Positions 38,507-48,114 of a DNA stretch of 64,000 bases are shown piece after piece; the stretch's first letter is position 1; each line of letters opens with the position of its first letter. The translations under genes were made by a program, and so were the position numbers. The DNA is from an uncultured Woeseiaceae bacterium (GTDB lineage Bacteria > Pseudomonadota > Gammaproteobacteria > Steroidobacterales > Woeseiaceae). The notes under the pieces are model-generated. The model saw nothing but the letters and a program-made list of their open reading frames with translations, did no database searches and had not been told where the DNA came from. The stretch lies in the NCBI GenBank assembly GCA_905480215.1, contig CAJQPL010000031.1, forward strand, positions 30,206-94,205, read 5' to 3'.

Positions 38507-40351
38507 CTATGCCTGCGCCTGCCGTCCGAACATTCTCAGGACTCCGTACAAGAGCGCAGCGCCGACTATCAAGGATAGCCACGGCGGAAATCCAAAGCCG
38601 CCGGGAATCGTTCCGATAAAGAGTGCAACTACGCCGACTAGTAATGCATAGGGCAGTTGAGTTCGAACGTGCTCGATGTGATCACAGCCACTGGCGATTG
38701 ACGACAGAACCGTGGTGTCCGAAATGGGTGAACAATGATCTCCCCAAACGGCACCCGCCAGACAACAGGCCACTGCCGAATACAAAATGTGCATGCCACT
38801 CGGATCAGCGATTCCATGTACGACCATAACCGCCCAGGATAATGGAATAACCAGCGGCATGAGGATAGCCATCGTTCCCCAACTGGTTCCGGTGGTGAAC
38901 GCTGTGATTGCAGCCAGCAAGAATGTAATTGCAGGAATCAATGCAACCGGGATGGAATCGGCAAACATTGTAACCAGATATTTCGCCGTGCCCAGTGCGG
39001 CCGTGACGTCTGATAACGACCAGGCAAGCACAAGAATAATCATGCCAAACATGGTCGCACGTAACCCCCCGTACCAGGCATCGATCGTTTCGTGCACAGA
39101 TAGAATGCCCTGGCCGATAGTTAGTCCGGCCGCCACCAGAACACCAACGAAAGATGCGTACATCATCGCCCGGTATGGATCGGTCGAGGCGAGAATTTCT
39201 GTAAGCGTCGAACCCTGTCCCAACATGACGAGACTGACAGCCAAAGCGCCAATCAATACGATGATCGGGAGGAAACCATTAAACGCACGCAAGGGAATAT
39301 TGTCTTTCGGCTTAAGGTCATCGCCTTCGAGTGCCGGCAATACTTCCTTGGAAACCGGTTTCACCTCACCCTTTCGAGCACGAACTTCCGCTTTGTACAT
39401 CGGCCCAAAATCTCTCCCGGTCGCAGCTACCATCAACACAAATGCGATAGCTAAAATCGGATAGAAGCTATACGGTATCGATTGAACAAAAACAGAGTAA
39501 GCCTGGACATCATCCAGGCCATCAATAGTTCCAATCGCCTGATCAATCAGGCCGATCTGATATCCGATCCAGGTCGTTATCAGTGCGATGCAGGCAACCG
39601 GCGCCGCTGTCGAATCCACAATATAGGCGAGTTTTTCTCGAGAAATTTTCAAGTGATCAGTCAGCGACCGAGCCGTGTTACCGACCACCAATGTGTTGCT
39701 GTAGTCATCGAAAAATATCATTAGCCCCATTAGCCAGACGGCGACCTGTCCCGAAATAGCCGTCTTCGCTTTACTGACTATTGCCAATACGATGCTGGCC
39801 ATACCGCCATTGCGCGTAATGATGCCCACCATGCCACCAATCATCAGGGTAAATAAGATGATCGATGCTCTATCCGCGTCGGCAAGAGCGCCGCGAACGA
39901 AAACCTGAAACGTATCCAGCAGGCCAACGCCCGCGCCTTTGAGCGTAAAGGACTGCAGAGCCGTGGCACCCATCCACAAACCCAATAGCAACGCCGGTAT
40001 TACGTTGCGCAATATTAACGCGATAGCAATTGCGATCACTGCGGGCAGCACCGACAACCAGCCAGGTATAACGCGTAGCTGGCTACTCGACGATTCGTCG
40101 CCCGCATTCGCCACGAGCGACGCTGTTCCCATTTTGCCAATCGCAATATCGGAAAACCTTGCCAGACCGTCAACATCTGCAACCGCATGATATGAGCTGC
40201 CATCCACTAACAGCTCAACGGACTCACTCGCGCCGGCACCGCTAACGACGTAGTCCATCGGAACATCGACCAGACCGACAGAAGGAGATTGCAGCTCAAT
40301 GGCATTCGCTGAATGTGAAAACATCACCCAGACAAAACTGGCGAGCGACAA
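38507..40351 (-). CDS. NhaC family Na+/H+ antiporter-like transporter with secreted N-terminal beta-rich extension
   Basis: Multi-TM, VWLMGLMIFFDDYSNTLVVGNTARSLTD, GTSWGTMAILMPLVIPL, WGDHCSPISDTTVLSS. Confidence 0.88.
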   Translation of the reverse strand: MSLASFVWVMFSHSANAIELQSPSVGLVDVPMDYVVSGAGASESVELLVDGSSYHAVADVDGLARFSDIAIGKMGTASLVANAGDESSSSQLRVIPGWLSVLPAVIAIAIALILRNVIPALLLGLWMGATALQSFTLKGAGVGLLDTFQVFVRGALADADRASIILFTLMIGGMVGIITRNGGMASIVLAIVSKAKTAISGQVAVWLMGLMIFFDDYSNTLVVGNTARSLTDHLKISREKLAYIVDSTAAPVACIALITTWIGYQIGLIDQAIGTIDGLDDVQAYSVFVQSIPYSFYPILAIAFVLMVAATGRDFGPMYKAEVRARKGEVKPVSKEVLPALEGDDLKPKDNIPLRAFNGFLPIIVLIGALAVSLVMLGQGSTLTEILASTDPYRAMMYASFVGVLVAAGLTIGQGILSVHETIDAWYGGLRATMFGMIILVLAWSLSDVTAALGTAKYLVTMFADSIPVALIPAITFLLAAITAFTTGTSWGTMAILMPLVIPLSWAVMVVHGIADPSGMHILYSAVACCLAGAVWGDHCSPISDTTVLSSIASGCDHIEHVRTQLPYALLVGVVALFIGTIPGGFGFPPWLSLIVGAALLYGVLRMFGRQAQA

Positions 40352-40444
40352 TAATATAATGCGATTTCGGGGGATTAACTGTCGAATGTTGATACGTTTA
40401 TTCCTGCCGTTCTTACCGGCGGCATCTTATCACGGAGATTACAA

Positions 40445-41200
40445 TCAGTACCGGGGCTGTAGCCTTGTCGCTACCGCACACAGCGTTGCGCCGAGCTGCG
40501 CGCGGCGACTTTCGGTCATTCGCTGGCTGGGTCCGCAGATAGACAATGCTCCCAGAATCTCACCCATGCCACCACGCACCACCACGCCGACACCGGAGAA
40601 GCCCTCCTCAAGTTCATCGATTGTTTCTGCAAAACCACGCCGACGAATATCGCCAAGCTGCTTTTCCAGCGTGGCAAGCTCTGTAATGGTTTGCGGTGTA
40701 AGAGCCTGTAGAGTGCTTCTAAGCCGATCCGGACCATGCTGTTCGAATGCGATCAGCGCCTTGCCAGTCGAGGTCGCATGAATTGGCCAACGTGTGCCAA
40801 CATTACCCGACGCACCCACGAAATACTTACTCGTTACCTCATCGAGTATCAGCATCGCGTCGTCGATTGGCACCTCAAGCGTTGCAGTCTCACCGGTTTC
40901 CTCTGCCAGTCGCTTCAAAAACGGTCGCGCGCGCAAGCGAAGATCGTTGCTCGACAACGCCTGCACGCCCAAAGCCATCATGCCGGGGCCAAGCCGATAC
41001 GCGCTGTTCGCCGGGTTCCGGTCAAGCAATTCTTCGCTGAGCAAAGCCTGCAGTAAACGGTGGGTTGTGGTTTTGTTGAGACCTGACAAACCACTCAGCT
41101 CAGCAAGCTGAAGTTCTGGCGCCTCGGCGGTGAATAGCTTCAACAATCTTATTGCCCGAAGCGCGGATTGTGCCCCCTGGGGTGCGGCTTGATCACGCAT
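40445..41200 (-). CDS. IclR family transcriptional regulator
   Basis: SALRAIRLLKLFTAEAPELQLAELSGLSGLNKTTTHRLLQAL plus IclR effector domain; start MRDQAAPQ preferred. Confidence 0.9.
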   Translation of the reverse strand: MRDQAAPQGAQSALRAIRLLKLFTAEAPELQLAELSGLSGLNKTTTHRLLQALLSEELLDRNPANSAYRLGPGMMALGVQALSSNDLRLRARPFLKRLAEETGETATLEVPIDDAMLILDEVTSKYFVGASGNVGTRWPIHATSTGKALIAFEQHGPDRLRSTLQALTPQTITELATLEKQLGDIRRRGFAETIDELEEGFSGVGVVVRGGMGEILGALSICGPSQRMTESRRAQLGATLCAVATRLQPRY

Positions 41201-41310
41201 TATATTCCATACTATGAAGTTATATTTCACATTATAATATCACGACGACTATTGCGAAGGCAGGGAAAATCATTAATGCTCTTGGCTGCAACCCCCATTG
41301 GACAAGAAGT

Positions 41311-42696
41311 ATGGCCAGACAAAGTACGGCGCTGACACAGCTCAAAGCGGCGCAAAGAAAACACGGCAAGTTTGATGCGCTTGAAATGCTCATACCCGAT
41401 CTCAACGGCATTTTACGGGGCAAACGAATTCGCGCTCGCGACTTCGCCAAAGCCTGTGACGATGGTTTCCCATTTTGTGCAGGCACAACCTTGCTGACAA
41501 CGCTTGGCGAGACGGTTGCAGGAATACCCTTCGGTGAAGATGATGGCGATCCCGACGTTCCGGCCAAGCTGGTGCCCGGTAGTTTCGCACCAGTTCCATG
41601 GGCAAAAAAGCCCACAGGACAAGCGCTGTTCCGAACTTACAACGAGGATGGAACACCATTCTGGGGCGATCCGCGCGCGGTTCTTGAGCGTTCCCTGCAA
41701 GCATTGCAAAAGATGCAGCTAAAGCCTGTTATGGCAACGGAGCTGGAATTCTATTTGCTCAATGCCAGGTCCCGGACGCCCAAAGTCGGCGCGCCACTGG
41801 TGCCCGGAACTAACAAGGTGCAGCCAGGTTCACAGGTTTATCACCCGGATGATCTATATGAGGTAGAAGAATTTCTAAACGACGTCTACGATTATTGTGA
41901 CGCACAAAACATACCGGCCGAATCGGTAATCTCGGAATATTCACCCGGTCAGTTTGAGATCAATCTACGCCATGTAGACGACCCGGTGCTCGCCTGTGAC
42001 CACGCAGTACTAATGAAACGAGCTATTAAGGCAGCGGCACGAAAACACGGTTTCATTGCGTGTTTTATGGCAAAACCATTTGAAGAAGATGCCGGCAGTG
42101 GCCTGCATGTTCATATGAGTATCGTGGACAAGAATGCTAAGAATTATTTTTCACACGGCCGTGAAAACCTTGCCACACAACCATTCTCTTCGCGACTACG
42201 GCACGCCGTTGGTGGGCTCCTGAAAACGATGCCGGAGGCGACATTAATCTGCGCGCCAAACGCTAATTCCTATCGGCGACTAAGACCTGACATGTTCGCG
42301 CCTGTCGAACCCAACTGGGGCGTTAACCATCGCGCGGTTTCTATTCGCATACCGACGTCCGATGAGAAAAATCTGCGCTTCGAACATCGTGTTGCCGGTG
42401 CTGATGCGAATCCCTACCTCGTTACTGCCGCAATTCTCGCTGGCGTCCATCACGGACTTAAGAACAAGATTGATCCAGGCAAAATGGTTGAGAAAGGAGA
42501 ACACATCACGCCGAAGCTGAGGATCCCGAATCGCTGGGATGCGGCAGTCGACAAGTTTTCGCGCAGTAAGATTCTGCCGAACTATTTAGGCGCTGAGTAT
42601 TGCAGGTACTACGCGATGAACCGCCGTGGCGAAAGCACGCGATTTCACAACATGATCAGCGAGCTCGACTTCGACTGGTATTTGCGAGCCGTTTAG
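41311..42696 (+). CDS. Second glutamine synthetase family protein (gamma-glutamyl-polyamine synthetase-like)
   Basis: ATELEFYLLNAR, SPGQFEINLRHVDD, SGLHVHMSI, RFEHRVAGADANPYL. Confidence 0.9.
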   Translation: MARQSTALTQLKAAQRKHGKFDALEMLIPDLNGILRGKRIRARDFAKACDDGFPFCAGTTLLTTLGETVAGIPFGEDDGDPDVPAKLVPGSFAPVPWAKKPTGQALFRTYNEDGTPFWGDPRAVLERSLQALQKMQLKPVMATELEFYLLNARSRTPKVGAPLVPGTNKVQPGSQVYHPDDLYEVEEFLNDVYDYCDAQNIPAESVISEYSPGQFEINLRHVDDPVLACDHAVLMKRAIKAAARKHGFIACFMAKPFEEDAGSGLHVHMSIVDKNAKNYFSHGRENLATQPFSSRLRHAVGGLLKTMPEATLICAPNANSYRRLRPDMFAPVEPNWGVNHRAVSIRIPTSDEKNLRFEHRVAGADANPYLVTAAILAGVHHGLKNKIDPGKMVEKGEHITPKLRIPNRWDAAVDKFSRSKILPNYLGAEYCRYYAMNRRGESTRFHNMISELDFDWYLRAV

Positions 42697-44438
42697 TCCG
42701 TGTCAGTTTGAAAGCCAGGGGCCACGCTGGCGGCACCCGGTCTTCTTAAATCTGAAGCACCAATGTAAACGCCGTCTTCGACACCAACGGTCTGCAAACT
42801 ACCCATTGAGGATCGCGACGACAATACGTGGCCGCGCTGCTCAAGAATCGCCCTGGTATCCGGACTAATGCCCTGCTCGACGCGCAACACATCTGGAAGC
42901 CACTGATGATGCACTCGAGGTGCAGCCGTCGCTGCGGCAATATTCATGCCGTGGTCTACCACGTTGATGATCATCTGCAAGACCGTGGTAATTATCCGTG
43001 ACCCACCGGGGCTACCGGTGGCGAACCATGGCTCACCGTCAGCGAAGACGATCGTCGGCGTCATCGAGCTCAGGGGACGCTTATCTGTCTCTATGGCATT
43101 CGCTTTGCCGCCGAGCAAACCGTAGCCATTCGGTGAATTTGGCTTCGCGGAAAAATCATCCATTTCGTTGTTCAGCAGGAAGCCTGCGCCGGGCACCGCA
43201 ATACTGGAACCAAAACTGAAATTCAATGTGTAGGTATTACTTACAACATTGCCCTCGCCATCGATAACCGAATAATGCGTCGTGTTATCGCTTTCAAACC
43301 TTGGCTCGACGCCGGGCGCAACGTCTTCTGACGAACGTGCCTTTTTCATATCTATAGTTGCCGCCATCTGCTTCGCGTAGGCGGCACTCGTCAGCCACTC
43401 AACCGGGACATCGTAAAAATCGGGATCGCCCAAATGCACGGACCGATCTGCGTAGGCCAAACGCGCTGTCTCAGCCAACACATGGATCAAATCAGCGCTA
43501 CCAGCACCCATATCCGCGAGCGGGAAATGTTCGAGAACATTTAGCATCTGTAACAGGTGTACACCGCCGGAGCTCGGCGGTGGCATGGTGACTATCTCTA
43601 TACCGCGATAACGACCGCGAATAACATCCCGTGTCAGCGCCTTGTATGCCGCCAAGGACTCCATGTCTACCAAACCGCCATGGCGTTGCATTTCAGCAGC
43701 AATTTTTTCGGCAATCTCACCACGGTAAAACGCCTCGGGTCCATTTTCCGCGATGAGCGCCAATGTTCTGGCAAGATCTTTCTGTACCAACAGGTCGCCG
43801 GCTTTCTTCGGCACGCCATTCGCATCAAAAAAGTAGTTGCACGCCGCAGCAAAAGCACAAAGCCGTTGCTTTCGCCGTTCGATCAAATATGCGAGAAAAT
43901 AATCTAAAACAATTCCATTCCGCGCTTGTTCGATGGCGGGTTGCAACAACTGTTTCCACGGCAAACGGCCGTACTCCTGATGCGCAAGATACAATCCAGC
44001 CACTGTTCCCGGTACGCCAGCAGATAGATGGCTGAATCGAGCCGTTTCGTTGTCGACATTTCCGTCTTCATCCAGATACATGTCGCGCGTCGCGCGCTTC
44101 GGTGCCATCTCACGGTAGTCGATTGCTATCTGTTCGTCTCGCTCGGCATCATGAATAATCATGAAGCCTCCACCGCCAATGTTACCGGCGATCGGCAATG
44201 TAACGGCCAGCGAAAAACCAACAGCGACCGCAGCGTCGACGGCATTACCGCCATCCTCAAGGATTTTTGCCCCCACTTCGGCCGCGAGTCGTTCCTGTGC
44301 AGCAACCATTCCATTCGAACCAAACACCGGTAAGTGGCGGTCCTGGAAACTCATGATTGGCTGAACTGACACTTGCGCGAACGCAACAAACGGCAGCAAA
44401 ACCAAGCCCACGAAGATCATCATTCCGCGATAAAGCAT
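42693..44438 (-). CDS. ggt: Gamma-glutamyltransferase
   Basis: GGNAVDAAVAVGFSLAV, catalytic TTHYSVIDGEGNVVSNTYTLN, PLSSMTPTIV, GSPGGSRIITTVLQ; signal peptide. Confidence 0.95.
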   Translation of the reverse strand: MLYRGMMIFVGLVLLPFVAFAQVSVQPIMSFQDRHLPVFGSNGMVAAQERLAAEVGAKILEDGGNAVDAAVAVGFSLAVTLPIAGNIGGGGFMIIHDAERDEQIAIDYREMAPKRATRDMYLDEDGNVDNETARFSHLSAGVPGTVAGLYLAHQEYGRLPWKQLLQPAIEQARNGIVLDYFLAYLIERRKQRLCAFAAACNYFFDANGVPKKAGDLLVQKDLARTLALIAENGPEAFYRGEIAEKIAAEMQRHGGLVDMESLAAYKALTRDVIRGRYRGIEIVTMPPPSSGGVHLLQMLNVLEHFPLADMGAGSADLIHVLAETARLAYADRSVHLGDPDFYDVPVEWLTSAAYAKQMAATIDMKKARSSEDVAPGVEPRFESDNTTHYSVIDGEGNVVSNTYTLNFSFGSSIAVPGAGFLLNNEMDDFSAKPNSPNGYGLLGGKANAIETDKRPLSSMTPTIVFADGEPWFATGSPGGSRIITTVLQMIINVVDHGMNIAAATAAPRVHHQWLPDVLRVEQGISPDTRAILEQRGHVLSSRSSMGSLQTVGVEDGVYIGASDLRRPGAASVAPGFQTDTD

Positions 44439-44448
44439 CGCCAATGGC

Positions 44449-45699
44449 CTACGGCAGAACAGTTTTGAAGATAAAGAAGAATATGATCGCAAGAAATGCT
44501 CCCGCGGGAATAGTGACAACCCACGACACCAGAATCCGACCAACAACGCGGAGGTCGATGGCCTCAATACCGCGAGCCATTCCAACACCCAACACTGCGC
44601 CTACCAGCGTATGCGTCGTTGATATTGGAATACCGGTCCCGGATGCAATGACAATAGTTGTTGCAGCGGCAAGCTCCGCCGCAAATCCACGACTGGGAGT
44701 TAGCTGAGTTATCTTCTTGCCAACCGTTGCGATTACGTGTCGCCCGTAAGTGGCCAGACCGATAACAATGCCGCCGCCACCGATAACTAGCACCCACACC
44801 GGCAAAGTCGACTGGGCGGAAATGCTACCAGTGGTCGCAGTACCGATAACCGCAGCCAGCGGCCCGATCGCATTGGCTACGTCATTGGAGCCATGCGCAA
44901 ATGCCATGCCGCAGGCGGTTATTACCATCAAAACGCCGAAGACGCGTTCTACCGTATGGAAGTGCGCGCTTTTCTCGGCCTTTTTATCAGGCTCGATCTT
45001 CGATATGAAGTACGCGCCGATCAAAGAGATTGCGACAGCGATTGCGACAGCCAGCAAGTAACTATCTCTTAGATTCAGGTTCAGACCGACGTGCGTAAGA
45101 CCTTTCAGGATGGTCACAAGCGTAATCGTGAAGGCTGCGAAGAAAATATAAATGGGAACGTAGCGCTTGGCTTTTGTCAGCGGATCATCCTGATGCAAAA
45201 TAAGTCGTTGCACACTCATGTAAATCAGGAAAGCGATAATGCCGGAAGTTAGTGGCGATACAACCCAACTTATGACAATGGTGCCGACCTTACCCCATTG
45301 AACAGCGTCCACACCGATACCAACTGCCGCAAAACCAACAATCGCGCCAACGATGGAATGCGTTGTTGAAACCGGCCAGCCTTTACTGGATGCAATTAGC
45401 AGCCAAGTGCCTGCCGCTAATAACGCGGCCAACATGCCGTATATCAGCAGTTCCTCTTGCCCCTCTAGCAGGCTCGCATCAACAATGCCCTTGCGAATTG
45501 TTGAGGTCACTTCACCGCCCGCCAAGACAGCGCCTGCGAACTCAAATATCGCAGCAACGATAATCGCTTGTTTGATCGTTAGTGCATTCGACCCGACAGA
45601 TGTTGCCATCGCATTAGCGACGTCATTCGCACCGATCCCCCAGGCCATGAAGAGACCAAACGCCGCAGCCAAACCGATATAAATATATTGCGCTTCCAT
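44449..45699 (-). CDS. Inorganic phosphate transporter, PiT family
   Basis: GANDVANAMATSVGSNALT and AHGSNDVANAIGPLAAV duplicated PiT signatures. Confidence 0.95.
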   Translation of the reverse strand: MEAQYIYIGLAAAFGLFMAWGIGANDVANAMATSVGSNALTIKQAIIVAAIFEFAGAVLAGGEVTSTIRKGIVDASLLEGQEELLIYGMLAALLAAGTWLLIASSKGWPVSTTHSIVGAIVGFAAVGIGVDAVQWGKVGTIVISWVVSPLTSGIIAFLIYMSVQRLILHQDDPLTKAKRYVPIYIFFAAFTITLVTILKGLTHVGLNLNLRDSYLLAVAIAVAISLIGAYFISKIEPDKKAEKSAHFHTVERVFGVLMVITACGMAFAHGSNDVANAIGPLAAVIGTATTGSISAQSTLPVWVLVIGGGGIVIGLATYGRHVIATVGKKITQLTPSRGFAAELAAATTIVIASGTGIPISTTHTLVGAVLGVGMARGIEAIDLRVVGRILVSWVVTIPAGAFLAIIFFFIFKTVLP

Positions 45700-45742
45700 T
45701 AAGTACTCCCTGGATCGAAGACGCTTTGCTACTTAGTTTTTA

Positions 45743-46426
45743 TTAGTGAGAAAGCAGAAGCTCAAGACGACGACCAACGCGCTCTGCCATGTCTGCGACT
45801 TCACCCGTCAATTCGATGACCTTGTACATAAACATTGCATCGATCGGGTCCAGCGACTTCTCGATAGCGAACAACGCAGAACGCAGTGCGGCCTGTTTTT
45901 CATCCGTATCAGTTTCTATCTGATCAAGTTCTTCAATTAATCCCGCAACGAGCTCTACCTCGGCGCCACGAAAACCAACCGTAAATAATTCATCCAGTTC
46001 GCGGACGCTCTTTCTAGCCTGTTTTGCCGCATCGATATTGCGATCAACAAATTCGAGAAACTGCTCAGCGATCGCAGCAGGAACCTGCAACTTGCGGCCC
46101 AAGGTGATACCTGAAACATCTTTGCTTCTATTAGCGATTTTGTCCTGCACCAGAAGAAGCTCCAACAGGTCTTCTCGAGGTACCGGCATGAACAGACTCT
46201 TGGGTAAATGCAGACGAATTTCCTTTTTCAGATCATCTGCCTCGTGCTCAAGCTTCTCGATAATGTCACGGTATTCCGCAGCTGTTTCCCAATCTCCAGC
46301 CACTGACGCCGCAAAAAAACCATGCAGCTGCTTCGCACACTTGTATGCGATGTTGATGTGTTTCTCGAGCGGTTGAACCGGCGACGAACCGAATATGTTT
46401 GCCAGCACATTGGCCATAAGCGGCAT
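45743..46426 (-). CDS. DUF47 (PhoU-like) protein, TIGR00153
   Basis: LEKHINIAYKCAKQL..EHEADDLKKEIRLHLPKSLFMPVPREDLLELL; paired with PiT. Confidence 0.9.
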   Translation of the reverse strand: MPLMANVLANIFGSSPVQPLEKHINIAYKCAKQLHGFFAASVAGDWETAAEYRDIIEKLEHEADDLKKEIRLHLPKSLFMPVPREDLLELLLVQDKIANRSKDVSGITLGRKLQVPAAIAEQFLEFVDRNIDAAKQARKSVRELDELFTVGFRGAEVELVAGLIEELDQIETDTDEKQAALRSALFAIEKSLDPIDAMFMYKVIELTGEVADMAERVGRRLELLLSH

Positions 46427-46543
46427 TCCTCTTAGGGGGCTGATTTCGAGCCGCAATCCTAACACAGAGCCCCAAAATGCAAACCCTTTTTAGCGTGATA
46501 AACTGCGCCACACCAATCACCTGATTTGACTGTTGAAAACACT

Positions 46544-46996
46544 ATGGCTCACTGGCTAATGAAGTCCGAACCCGATGCTTACAGCATCGATGACATGCAA
46601 CGAGACGGCCGCGACATGTGGGACGGGATCCGCAATTACCAGGCCCGAAACATGATGCGAGACGACATGAAAATCGGCGACGAAATCATGTTTTACCACT
46701 CAAACTGTAAACAGCCCGGAGTAGTAGGAATCACACGGGTAGTCAGTGATCCGTACCCGGATCCGACGCAATTCGATAAGAAGTCGAAGTATTTCGATGC
46801 CAAGAGCCCGCTAGACAATCCCCGCTGGATCCTCGTTGACGTGGAGTTCGTACGGAAACTGTCCAGAAATATCACATTGACGGAGATCAAGGCACAGAAG
46901 AGCCTTGAGGACATGATCCTGACGCGTCGTGGCAACCGACTCTCGGTCATGCCAGTCAGTAAGAAGCATTGGAACAAAGTTCTCAGTCTCGAATGA
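46544..46996 (+). CDS. EVE domain-containing protein
   Basis: MAHWLMKSEPDAYSIDDM..WDGIRNYQARNMMRDDMKIGDEIMFYHSNCKQPGVVGITRVV. Confidence 0.95.
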   Translation: MAHWLMKSEPDAYSIDDMQRDGRDMWDGIRNYQARNMMRDDMKIGDEIMFYHSNCKQPGVVGITRVVSDPYPDPTQFDKKSKYFDAKSPLDNPRWILVDVEFVRKLSRNITLTEIKAQKSLEDMILTRRGNRLSVMPVSKKHWNKVLSLE

Positions 46997-47126
46997 CCGG
47001 GCTACAATAATCATCGAGTTTCTTCTGCGCCCAACTCAGTAAGTCGCGCATTGATGACTGGTGCTCCGCCAAACGCCAACATGATGACGAGATCCTGAGG
47101 CTCAGCGCAGACAATTGTTGCAGCAT
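46983..47126 (-). CDS. Possible 47-aa small helical protein
   Basis: MLQQLSALSLRISSSCWRLAEHQSSMRDLLSWAQKKLDDYCSPVIRD fills the EVE-queF gap; weak RBS, no homology recognised. Confidence 0.25.
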   Translation of the reverse strand: MLQQLSALSLRISSSCWRLAEHQSSMRDLLSWAQKKLDDYCSPVIRD

Positions 47127-47152
47127 ATGCAGATTTTTTTTAGGACAACCGC

Positions 47153-47968
47153 GTGACAAAATCGAAGCTCCCACTGGGCCAGAAATCCGACTACCCGAAG
47201 CAATACGATCCAGGCGTTTTGTTTGCTATCCCGCGCAGCGAGGCTCGGGCTCAGTTGCTTGGCAGCAGCCTGCCGTTTCATGGCTGTGATATATGGAATG
47301 TCTGGGAATTGACCTGGCTGGGACCATCGGGTGTACCGCTCGTCGCCACCGCAGAAATTCGCATAGCGGCGGAATCCGTCAATCTGGTCGAATCGAAATC
47401 GCTCAAGCTGTACCTCAACTCCTTCGCAATGAGCCGCTTCGACTCGGCAGCAGACGTCGCCGCATCAATTAGCGGAGACCTTAGGGAATGCGCTGGCGGA
47501 GACGTATCGGTGCGCGTTTTTATGTTGACGGACACTCGATCGAACAGCTTCGCAGAGCTGCCCGGCGTCTGTATCGACTCACTACCCATCAGTTGTGACA
47601 GCTATGTCGTAAACGCAAGTCTGTTGGCGGCAGACGACAAAAACCTGGTGCAGGAAGAATTACATACACATCTACTGCGTAGCCTCTGCCCGGTCACGGC
47701 GCAGCCGGATATCGGCAGCCTGGGCATCCATTATCGCGGACCAAAGATTGATACAGAATCATTGCTGCGCTATATCGTTTCGTTTCGCGAGCACAACGAC
47801 TTTCATGAAGCTTGTGTAGAACGAATGTTTATGGACATCTTGCGCCACTGTGGTGCCGAGAAGCTCAGTCTGTACGCGCGCTTTCAGCGCCGCGGGGGTC
47901 TGGATATTAATCCGTTTCGCAGTAATTTCGAGAAGAACCCGGCGGATATTCGCCTTTGGCGTCAATAA
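47153..47968 (+). CDS. queF: NADPH-dependent 7-cyano-7-deazaguanine reductase
   Basis: PGVCIDSLPISCDSY, ESKSLKLYLNSF, YIVSFREHNDFHEACVERMFMDI; GTG start. Confidence 0.95.
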   Translation: MTKSKLPLGQKSDYPKQYDPGVLFAIPRSEARAQLLGSSLPFHGCDIWNVWELTWLGPSGVPLVATAEIRIAAESVNLVESKSLKLYLNSFAMSRFDSAADVAASISGDLRECAGGDVSVRVFMLTDTRSNSFAELPGVCIDSLPISCDSYVVNASLLAADDKNLVQEELHTHLLRSLCPVTAQPDIGSLGIHYRGPKIDTESLLRYIVSFREHNDFHEACVERMFMDILRHCGAEKLSLYARFQRRGGLDINPFRSNFEKNPADIRLWRQ

Positions 47969-47987
47969 CACTCGCTTTCCGCGATCT

Positions 47988-48032
47988 GTGACGGTGGTCA
48001 CTTGCTGACCCATGAGTCACTGAATGGTCAGC
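47988..48032. repeat. Two adjacent inverted repeats between convergent genes
   Basis: GTGAC-GGTG-GTCAC (47988-48001) and GCTGACC...GGTCAGC (48004-48032). Confidence 0.5.
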
Positions 48033-48114
48033 TATGAGCAAGCCACGTGACAAGCGCCGCGATGCGATTCTCAAAGAGCCTCGATTGACCTAAGCGCTAT
48101 TGCATCGCGCCAAA

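Noticed and set aside
38787-39464. 225-aa + strand ORF
   Set aside because: Antisense to the well-supported NhaC-like gene; no recognisable motif
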